Shown: positions 16,311-22,385 of the stretch, in pieces
Position numbering within the stretch: position 1 is the stretch's first letter
Layout of the letters: each line of letters begins with the position of its first letter
DNA from: an uncultured Fibrobacter sp.
Lineage (GTDB): Bacteria > Fibrobacterota > Fibrobacteria > Fibrobacterales > Fibrobacteraceae
Direction of reading: 5' to 3'
DNA: 27,924 nucleotides
Assembly (NCBI GenBank): GCA_937891805.1
Contig: CALATK010000115.1
Coordinates: forward strand, 1 to 27,924
Notes under the pieces: generated by a model
What the model saw: the letters and a program-made list of their open reading frames with translations, nothing else
The model's database searches: none
What the model was told of the DNA's origin: nothing
Position numbers and translations under genes: made by a program

Positions 16311-16718
16311 CTACAAAACTAAAAAAAGCGCAATGACAAGCCCAAGCAGGGCGTTCAAAAAAGCATCCCCCTTGGACAATAAGTAGGTTTTTCGGGAAAA
16401 ATCGCCAGTCCGTAAAATCTGGAGCAAGGCCAAATCAGAGCCGACCAGGGTCAAGGCCAATTTTATGGCGACAAAAACCGTCACCCATATAGCGAGCCCC
16501 GAAAAACAAGTCAGGGCAACATAAACCGACGAAAGAACGAAAGAAAGCAAAAAATTGGACCGGCGCATAGCCCCTTCGCTAGCTCCGTTTACCCGGGCCA
16601 TTTCCTTCAGCTCTCCCGCCTTTTCAGAAAGAGACTGAAAACTGGCCAAAAATTCCGATGCGTTATAGCCCATCATCACAATGGATGCCACCAGCATTAT
16701 CTTGGATGCAATATCCAC
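16311..16718 (-). CDS. small polytopic membrane protein of unknown function
   Basis: A 135-residue protein with probable spans at about 5-18, 56-75, 78-96 and 118-135. A polar, charged loop lies at about 25-52 and a basic loop at about 103-117. No family was recognised. The GTG start lies 14 bases after the rsgA stop; an internal ATG (16697) is an alternative, but would remove part of the first hydrophobic segment. It is followed by the barrel protein 18 bases later, so both are probably co-expressed with rsgA. Confidence 0.7.
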   Translation of the reverse strand: MDIASKIMLVASIVMMGYNASEFLASFQSLSEKAGELKEMARVNGASEGAMRRSNFLLSFVLSSVYVALTCFSGLAIWVTVFVAIKLALTLVGSDLALLQILRTGDFSRKTYLLSKGDAFLNALLGLVIALFLVL

Positions 16719-16732
16719 CTAACCCACACTCC

Positions 16733-17965
16733 CTAATTTCTCGAATTCAAGATTCTCAAATAACTGGCGTAACGTGCCCGGGAAAGCCTACCCGACTCTA
16801 CGGCCTCCCGCACCGAACAGCCCGGCTCCTTCAAGTGCAGGCAGTTGCTGTACTTGCAGGTAAACAGGTCTCCTTCGAAAAAGCCCGGGAATATCTTTGC
16901 CAAGGTCTCGCCGTCCATATCGTCTTCGCCGTTAGACAGCCCGATACTCCGAATACCCGGCGTATCGATGACGTAGCCCCCGCCAGGAAAATCAAACAGA
17001 CTCGAAGAGGTGGTGGTATGCCGGCCCTTGCCGTCCCGTTCCCGAACCGCCCCCGTTTCCAGCTCAGCACCAGGCACCAGAGCGTTCACCAGCGTAGACT
17101 TACCTACACCGCTCTGGCCGCTAAATACCGAAGACTTGCTTTGCAGCTCTTCGCGCAACCTGTCCAGACCTTCGCCGGTCCTGACGCTTACCGGAATCAC
17201 CTTGTCCACGATGGTCATGAAGTCCCGGATATCGTCGTTCAAGTCCGCCTCGCCATTGGGGAGCAGGTCCATCTTGGTCAGCACCAGCACAAAAGGCAGG
17301 TTGTTGAGGTTTGCCGCCAAAAGGAATCGGTCCATAAAGCCGTAGTTGAATTCCGGCTGGGCCACGCTGGCCACAATCACCACCTGGTCGATATTTGCCG
17401 CCAGGGTGAGCTTACGCCTGAAACTGTCCCGAGGGCCCGGACGCTTGAGTTCGCTCTTTCGCGGAAGCACCCGCACCACGCAGTACTTCTGGGAACCAAC
17501 CCCCTCGCCGGTATCTTCGTCTTCGTTCACCTGGCCAAGCAACACTCGGTCCCCTACGGCAGGGAATTCCCCTAAAGCCTTGGAGGTGGTGGCTCGGTAC
17601 ATGGCGGTAACAATTAAATTCGGAGTTCGGAGTTCGGAGTTCGGAGTTAATAATTCTGAATTCTGAATTCCGAAATCTGAATTTGAAGCCGAAGGCTTCA
17701 ATCGGACTTCGCAGGTGCGGCGGTGGACTTCTACCACCAGGCCTTCGACGCAGTCCTTTTCGTCTATCTTTTCCAGCGGGTCCTTGATTTTCTTGATGCG
17801 GGGATTCTTGAATTCGCGACTGAAACGCTCCTTGACGGGGCGTTCATCCACCACGCCCGACTCCATTTCCCGCATCACATCAATACGGCGGCTGCGATGG
17901 TCCCGACGGGTGGGCCTTACACGCCGAAGCGGTTCCGGTTCGTCATCGAATTCGTTATTTTGCAT
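16733..17965 (-). CDS. rsgA: ribosome small-subunit GTPase RsgA (YjeQ) with an in-frame heptamer-repeat insertion
   Basis: A 410-residue circularly permuted GTPase acting in late 30S maturation. The order G4 TKMD (230-233), P-loop GQSGVGKST (283-291), G3 DTPG (334-337) is diagnostic, followed by zinc ligands C370, C375, H377 and C383. The N-terminal OB domain starts near residue 73 after an unusual, highly charged extension of about 70 residues. Residues about 91-117 are encoded by a tract of 7-bp repeats and read as near-heptapeptide repeats (NSDFGIQ, NSELLTP, NSELRTP) between two OB strands. The gene overlaps the small upstream gene by 11 bases. Function is secure; the insert should be a surface loop. 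Confidence 0.95.
   Translation of the reverse strand: MQNNEFDDEPEPLRRVRPTRRDHRSRRIDVMREMESGVVDERPVKERFSREFKNPRIKKIKDPLEKIDEKDCVEGLVVEVHRRTCEVRLKPSASNSDFGIQNSELLTPNSELRTPNLIVTAMYRATTSKALGEFPAVGDRVLLGQVNEDEDTGEGVGSQKYCVVRVLPRKSELKRPGPRDSFRRKLTLAANIDQVVIVASVAQPEFNYGFMDRFLLAANLNNLPFVLVLTKMDLLPNGEADLNDDIRDFMTIVDKVIPVSVRTGEGLDRLREELQSKSSVFSGQSGVGKSTLVNALVPGAELETGAVRERDGKGRHTTTSSSLFDFPGGGYVIDTPGIRSIGLSNGEDDMDGETLAKIFPGFFEGDLFTCKYSNCLHLKEPGCSVREAVESGRLSRARYASYLRILNSRN
17619..17700. repeat. heptamer repeat element E inside rsgA
   Basis: Ten consecutive 7-bp units: TTCGGAG four times (17619-17646), TTAATAA, TTCTGAA twice, TTCCGAA, ATCTGAA and TTTGAAG (to 17688). These run into a perfect hairpin TGAAGCC-GAA-GGCTTCA (17684-17700). 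The GAA-loop hairpin matches those in elements C and D. The reading frame of rsgA stays open across it. Confidence 0.85.
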
Positions 17966-18230
17966 CTTTCTTGGAATTTAGAAAAGCGGGGAGCGTTTCT
18001 TCCAGTTCCTCTTCGGTTACAGGCCGATTCTGCCGGATGGACTCCATCAGAAAATGAATCGCCTTGAGCCGTCCGTTGCACTTTTCGATGCAGTTGTCGT
18101 AAAAGCCCTTGGTCTTGTAGTCTCCTTCTACCACCCGCTCCGAGGCATAGAGAAAATGCTCCACGCAGATGGAAAGCTGGTCGGCTTCCGCCCGAAGGTC
18201 TTCAAGGTTGCTCTTGGTAAAAAAAGGCAT
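17955..18230 (-). CDS. small hypothetical protein, first gene of the rsgA operon
   Basis: A 91-residue, mostly helical, acidic protein with no signal or membrane segment and three Cys residues. No family was recognised; the length and all-helical pattern would suit a small four-helix or coiled-coil protein. Its ATG is preceded by TATCTT six bases upstream and has no SD, while rsgA begins inside its last codons (11-base overlap). It therefore appears to be the first translated gene of the 18230-12775 operon. Confidence 0.7.
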   Translation of the reverse strand: MPFFTKSNLEDLRAEADQLSICVEHFLYASERVVEGDYKTKGFYDNCIEKCNGRLKAIHFLMESIRQNRPVTEEELEETLPAFLNSKKDAK

Positions 18231-18236
18231 AGGGTA

Positions 18237-18242
18237 AAGATA
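18237..18242 (-). promoter_or_regulatory. -10-like TATCTT, 6 nt before the first gene of the rsgA operon
   Basis: TATCTT-TACCCT-ATG on the minus strand. The core matches the TATCTTT seen before purL and guaA. No SD lies between motif and ATG. Confidence 0.45.
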
Positions 18243-18252
18243 GTAAATAGGG

Positions 18253-18418
18253 ACTAGGATCTAGGAGCTAGGGGTTAGGGGTTTGAGGTCGCTTCGCTTT
18301 GAGGTCTACCCAAAGGGCATAACTCTACTAGGGCAACGAATTGCCAAGTATCGTAACTCATAACTCATAACTCACCACTCACAACTCATAACTCACTACT
18401 CACCACTCACAACTCATA
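18253..18418. repeat. heptamer element F between divergent operons
   Basis: The left tract (18253-18280) has units ACTAGGA, TCTAGGA, GCTAGGG, GTTAGGG. The middle holds a GAGGTCGCTTCGCTTTGAG copy related to element A and a hairpin GGCAA-CGAA-TTGCC (18332-18345). The right tract (18356-18418) has nine consecutive units, ACTCATA alternating with ACTCACC, ACTCACA and ACTCACT, the longest run in the window. The circular word is the complement of TGAGTTA in element D. The run ends three bases before the ubiA-family -10 motif. Confidence 0.85.
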
Positions 18419-18420
18419 AC

Positions 18421-18426
18421 TATATT
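18421..18426 (+). promoter_or_regulatory. -10-like TATATT, 6 nt before the prenyltransferase start
   Basis: TATATT-TACGCC-ATG. Any -35 element would fall inside the heptamer array, so repeat number could affect this promoter. No SD is present. Confidence 0.45.
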
Positions 18427-18432
18427 TACGCC

Positions 18433-19326
18433 ATGCTCTTCGCCCTCTTCAAAATGATTCGTCCGGTAAACATCGTCATCGCCATGGTGACTCTTGTCAT
18501 CGGTTACTACCTACTTGGAGTATTGCCCTTACAGGAAATGAACATCAGCTGGTTGACCTTGATTTTACAGGCCCTGGGCTTTGCCTTCGCCATCGGGTTT
18601 GCCAACATCCAGAATGACATCTGGGACCTGGAGACCGACATGCTGAACCGTCCGGAGCGCCCCCTTGTAAACGGAAAAATTTCAGTCTCTGTAGCCACAA
18701 AGGTATGGATTATTCTTCTTGTCCTCTCCCTTCTTTGTGGTCTTGCAGACAGCCTTATCACGAAGACAGGATTCACCTCTGCCATCTTCTTTGTGCTGCT
18801 GGACACGCTGCTCATCGCCTACAACAAAAAACTCAAGCACATTCCGCTACTCAAGAACATGACTGTCGCTTTCCTGTGCGCGACTCCCTTAATCCTGTGC
18901 CTTTTCTACCCAACCGGAATCCCGGAAACCGAAGACCTGACGTGGACCCCTGCCGACAAAATCGGATTCCTGTACCCCGCCATGATGTTTGCGTTTCTGC
19001 TGACGACGGCGCGGGAAATCTATAAAGACCTGGAAGACGAAATTGGAGACCTGAAGGCCGGCATCATGACCTTCCCGCTGATTGCCGGAGCCCCTACCGC
19101 AAGGCGTCTCGCAGGCTTCATCTGCATTTTTTGCTGGGCGTTGCTCCCGCTTCCTGTGGTGCAAGGGTTTTACCCCACCCTGTTCCTGATTATCACGGGG
19201 GCCGTCATTACACCAACATTAGTCACCATCATTGTTTTTGCCCATAAAAAGAACTACCGCCGCGCACAAAAGCTCGTCAAAGTAGCCATGTTCGCTGGCT
19301 TAGTCGCACTTGTGGTTAGCGGCTAA
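18433..19326 (+). CDS. UbiA-family membrane prenyltransferase, DGGGP-synthase-like
   Basis: A 297-residue integral membrane protein with about eight or nine spans that transfers a polyprenyl group in the inner membrane. The first Asp-rich motif is N61-D62-IWD-LETD69, followed by NRPERPLVNGKIS. The second lies around residues 195-205 (REIYKDLEDEIGDLKAG). The N-R-P-x-R-P-L run is closer to digeranylgeranylglyceryl phosphate synthase-type members than to UbiA of ubiquinone or MenA of menaquinone synthesis; the real substrate is unknown. The start codon follows TATATT directly. guaA begins 35 bases after its stop with its own motif. Confidence 0.87.
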   Translation: MLFALFKMIRPVNIVIAMVTLVIGYYLLGVLPLQEMNISWLTLILQALGFAFAIGFANIQNDIWDLETDMLNRPERPLVNGKISVSVATKVWIILLVLSLLCGLADSLITKTGFTSAIFFVLLDTLLIAYNKKLKHIPLLKNMTVAFLCATPLILCLFYPTGIPETEDLTWTPADKIGFLYPAMMFAFLLTTAREIYKDLEDEIGDLKAGIMTFPLIAGAPTARRLAGFICIFCWALLPLPVVQGFYPTLFLIITGAVITPTLVTIIVFAHKKNYRRAQKLVKVAMFAGLVALVVSG

Positions 19327-19346
19327 AAAAACGCACCTCATTTTTC

Positions 19347-19352
19347 TATCTT
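19347..19352 (+). promoter_or_regulatory. guaA: guaA -10-like TATCTT (within TATCTTTG)
   Basis: TATCTTTG fits the Bacteroidetes -7 consensus TAnnTTTG exactly and is nine bases before ATG 19362. No SD is seen. Confidence 0.45.
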
Positions 19353-19361
19353 TGTCCCCGT

Positions 19362-21197
19362 ATGAAAAACGTCGATACTATTGCAGTTTTGGACTTTGGC
19401 GGGCAGTACGCCCACCTGATTGCTAACCGCGTGCGCCGCCTGGGCGTGTTTACCGAAATCCACTCCCCCGCCGCTCCCGTCAGCGAGCTCGAAGGCGTGA
19501 AGGGAATCATCTACAGTGGCGGTCCCAGCAGCGTGTATGCGGCCGACGCCCCGGAATATAATCCCGAGATTTTGAACCTCCCGGTGCCCAAACTCGGCAT
19601 CTGCTACGGTCACCAGCTCATCGCCCAGCAGCTGGGCGGTCACGTGGAACCGGGCAAGGTCAAGGAATACGGCATCGCCGACCTTATCGTGGGCGACGAA
19701 AAATGCCCGATTCTGAAGGGACTCCCGAAGGCTAGCCCCATGTGGATGAGCCACGGCGACCAGGTGACGAAGCTCCCGGTCGGCTACAAGATTGTAGCGA
19801 GCACCAAGGACTGCGAAATCGCCGCCGTCGCTTTCGATAGCGACAAGCCCGAACGTCAGATTTTTGGCATCCAGTTCCACCCCGAAGTCACGCACAGCAA
19901 GTTCGGCATGAAGTTGCTGGAAAACTTCGTGGACTTCACGGGCGCAAAGAAGACCTGGAACATGAAGAGCTACCTGCCGCTCATCACGGAGCGCATCAAG
20001 GAACAGGTCAAGGACCGCAAGGTTTTCCTGCTCGTGAGTGGCGGCGTGGACTCCACCGTGGCATTCGTGCTCTTGAACCGCGTGCTGGGCCCCGAAAAAG
20101 TCCTCGGCCTGCATGTAGATAACGGCATGATGCGCCTCGGCGAATCCCAGAAGATTATGGAATTCTTGAAGGCCGAGGGAATGAACAACCTCAAGGTCCG
20201 CGACGCCAGCGAACACTTCCTCGCGAAACTCAAGGGCGTGACTGCGCCGGAAACCAAGCGCGGCATTATCGGTAAGGAATTCCTGACGGTGAAGGACGAG
20301 GAAATGGCGAAGCTCAACCTCGATCCGAACCAGTGGATGATGGCGCAGGGCACCATCTACCCCGACACCATCGAAAGCGGCGGCACCAAGAACGCCGACA
20401 AGATCAAGACGCACCACAACCGCGTGCAAGAAGTTTTGGACCTTATGGAAAAGGGCCTCGTGCTGGAACCCCTCGCCGACCTGTACAAGGACGAAGTCCG
20501 TGCCCTCGGCGAAGAACTCGGCATTCCGCACAACCTCGTGTGGCGTCACCCGTTCCCGGGTCCTGGCCTTGGCGTTCGCCTGCTCTGCAGCGAAGGCAAG
20601 CTTACCGACGACCTCGTGAAGTTCGAAGACGTTCGCGATACCGCCGGTCAGTCCCTCGCCGACTACCTGAAGGCAAACAACATCGCGGGCCGCCTGCTCC
20701 CCATCAAGAGCGTGGGCGTCCAGGGCGACGGTCGCACCTACGCGCAGCCGTTCCTCATCACCACACCGGGCCTCAGCTGGAAGGATTGCGAAAAGTTCTC
20801 CACCGAACTTGCCAACCGCTTCAAGGCAATCAACCGCGTGATTTACCAGATTGGTTCTGTTGCAGACGAAGACCCGAAACTCGTGGAACAGTTCGCCACC
20901 CGTGAAAATTTCGATACCCTCCGCAAGTTCGACAACATCTGCACTGAATTCCTGCAGGCAAACGACCTGTACGAAAAGATCTGGCAGATGCCCGTGGTGC
21001 TCGTTCCGCTCCGCACGGCGGGCAAGCCCTGCATCGTGATGCGCCCGGTGAACTCCACCGAAGCCATGACCGCAAACTTCGCCGAAATCGACCAGGGAAT
21101 GCTCGCAGGTCTTTGGCGCAAGTTCGAAGCAGAAGGTGCCGGCAGCCTGTGGTACGACGTGACCCACAAGCCGCCTGGTACAATTGAGTGGGAATAA
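19362..21197 (+). CDS. guaA: GMP synthase (glutamine-hydrolysing), long form
   Basis: Makes GMP from XMP, glutamine and ATP. The N-terminal glutaminase shows the nucleophile C81 in LGICYGHQL and the His-Glu pair in IQFHPEVTHS (about 170-178). The ATP-pyrophosphatase domain has SGGVDST (about 225-231). The C-terminal dimerisation domain ends in PPGTIEWE. At 611 residues it is about 85 longer than E. coli GuaA. The extra part lies after PIKSVGVQGDGRTY and resembles the insertion in the human-type long enzyme. Codon use is strongly biased, so an open antisense frame of over 600 codons appears as a by-product. It has its own promoter motif and follows the prenyltransferase gene. Confidence 0.97.
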   Translation: MKNVDTIAVLDFGGQYAHLIANRVRRLGVFTEIHSPAAPVSELEGVKGIIYSGGPSSVYAADAPEYNPEILNLPVPKLGICYGHQLIAQQLGGHVEPGKVKEYGIADLIVGDEKCPILKGLPKASPMWMSHGDQVTKLPVGYKIVASTKDCEIAAVAFDSDKPERQIFGIQFHPEVTHSKFGMKLLENFVDFTGAKKTWNMKSYLPLITERIKEQVKDRKVFLLVSGGVDSTVAFVLLNRVLGPEKVLGLHVDNGMMRLGESQKIMEFLKAEGMNNLKVRDASEHFLAKLKGVTAPETKRGIIGKEFLTVKDEEMAKLNLDPNQWMMAQGTIYPDTIESGGTKNADKIKTHHNRVQEVLDLMEKGLVLEPLADLYKDEVRALGEELGIPHNLVWRHPFPGPGLGVRLLCSEGKLTDDLVKFEDVRDTAGQSLADYLKANNIAGRLLPIKSVGVQGDGRTYAQPFLITTPGLSWKDCEKFSTELANRFKAINRVIYQIGSVADEDPKLVEQFATRENFDTLRKFDNICTEFLQANDLYEKIWQMPVVLVPLRTAGKPCIVMRPVNSTEAMTANFAEIDQGMLAGLWRKFEAEGAGSLWYDVTHKPPGTIEWE

Positions 21198-21250
21198 GGC
21201 GATGCCGTGAAACCAACGGCTATTCTAGCTAAGATAGACGATCTAAATTC

Positions 21251-22003
21251 ATGCACAGCATTTGTCTAGCAACCTATAATGGGAAAAAATATCTACGACC
21301 GCAGCTAGATAGTATTCTCGCGCAATTGGGTGAAAACGACGAATTAATCATATCCGATGATGGTTCAACGGATGGAACCATTGACATAATTCAATCCTAC
21401 AACGATCCTCGAATCAAGCTTTTCCATAATCAGAGACATGGTGTCGCCAGCAATTTTGAAAACGCCTTGAGTCATTCTGCAGGCGATTTGATATTTTTTG
21501 CCGATCAAGACGATGTTTGGCTCCCGAATAAAATCTCTAAAATGGAAAATTTCCTCAGAGAAGGCGATTATGACATGGTCATGTGTAACTGTTCACTGAC
21601 GGATTCCGATTTAAATATCACAAAAGAAAAACATTTTGACTCCCAATGGCCTATGAAAAAAAGCATCATTGGGAATCTTATCAACAACTGTTGGCTCGGA
21701 GCCTGCACCGTTTTTACGCCAAAAGTTAAAGAAGCTGTTCTGCCTTTTCCCCGAAATGTGGTTGCCCATGATTTATGGGTTTGTCTCTTTGCCCAAATCA
21801 ACTTCCGATGTGGATATTTTGACGAAGTCCTCCAGCTTTACCGCAGACATGACGGAACGGTTTCATTTACGGGCAAAAAAAGCACCAACCCTATTGGGTT
21901 TAGAATAAAATATAGACTTTATCTCTTTATCCACCTTCTTTATAGAAGCATTATATTTACGGCAAAAAAAATTAGCCTTCGTCGAACCAGCGCTGCAAAA
22001 TAA
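21251..22003 (+). CDS. glycosyltransferase family 2, AT-rich orphan
   Basis: A 250-residue GT2 starting MHSICLATYNGKKYL, with SDDGSTDGT at about 35-43 and FFADQDDVWLPNK at about 81-93. The later LPFPRNVVAHDLW matches the motif in the GT2 at 5581-6288, so the two are related. The C-terminus is basic and hydrophobic (LFIHLLYRSIIFTAKK), perhaps membrane-associated. The gene is visibly more AT-rich than guaA and ruvX around it, and it lies outside the polysaccharide locus, which hints at separate acquisition. It begins 53 bases after guaA and its last 32 bases overlap ruvX tail to tail. No SD or clear promoter was found. Confidence 0.88.
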   Translation: MHSICLATYNGKKYLRPQLDSILAQLGENDELIISDDGSTDGTIDIIQSYNDPRIKLFHNQRHGVASNFENALSHSAGDLIFFADQDDVWLPNKISKMENFLREGDYDMVMCNCSLTDSDLNITKEKHFDSQWPMKKSIIGNLINNCWLGACTVFTPKVKEAVLPFPRNVVAHDLWVCLFAQINFRCGYFDEVLQLYRRHDGTVSFTGKKSTNPIGFRIKYRLYLFIHLLYRSIIFTAKKISLRRTSAAK

Positions 22004-22382
22004 TGGCGGCAGCAGCACAATCAATGACCGCCTTGTTGGCCTTTTTCTTCTTGACGCTCCAATGGGCCGTCTGCTCCTGAGCCTGCACGCTAGAATAAGA
22101 TTCATCCTGCGTATGTATTTTCATACCGGGGAAACGAAGTTCCAAGTCCTTGATAAAAGCCTCCACCACCACGTTCTTGCCGTCCTTGCGGCCATCGGGA
22201 TGGTAGGGCATTCCGACAACGAATTCATCTATCTTGTTCTGCTTTACAAGCTGGTCCAAACGTTCAAAAAGATTTGTGGTCTTGCAGTCTATCGTCTCGC
22301 GCGGGAACGCCATGCGAATCTCGGAATCCCCAAAGGCAATCCCTACACGATGTTCACCGTAATCAATGGACAGGTAATTCAC
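21972..22382 (-). CDS. ruvX: RuvX/YqgF-family putative Holliday-junction resolvase or pre-16S rRNA nuclease
   Basis: A 136-residue RNase H-like protein of normal family length. The first catalytic Asp is in SIDYGEHRVGIAFGD, the middle motif is EFVVGMPYHPDGRKDG, and later motifs are DESYSSVQA and the C-terminal DCAAAAIILQRWFD with the final acidic residues. In E. coli the family processes the 5' end of 16S rRNA. GTG 22382 is preceded by GGAG at suitable spacing and lies three bases after the stop of the large lipoprotein gene, so it is probably co-transcribed with it. Its end overlaps the convergent GT2 gene by 32 bases. Confidence 0.9.
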   Translation of the reverse strand: MNYLSIDYGEHRVGIAFGDSEIRMAFPRETIDCKTTNLFERLDQLVKQNKIDEFVVGMPYHPDGRKDGKNVVVEAFIKDLELRFPGMKIHTQDESYSSVQAQEQTAHWSVKKKKANKAVIDCAAAAIILQRWFDEG

Positions 22383-22385
22383 GCA

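Noticed and set aside
18356..18418. Regularly repeated tract as a CRISPR array
   Set aside because: Units are 7 bp with no spacers; this is a short tandem repeat.
19338..21167. Open minus-strand frame of 609 codons antisense to guaA
   Set aside because: Same cause as above; the plus strand is a clear GMP synthetase and the antisense product has no recognisable domain.
21198..21250. GCCGT-ACGGC hairpin as a guaA terminator
   Set aside because: The stem is only 5 bp and no T-tract follows; support is too weak.
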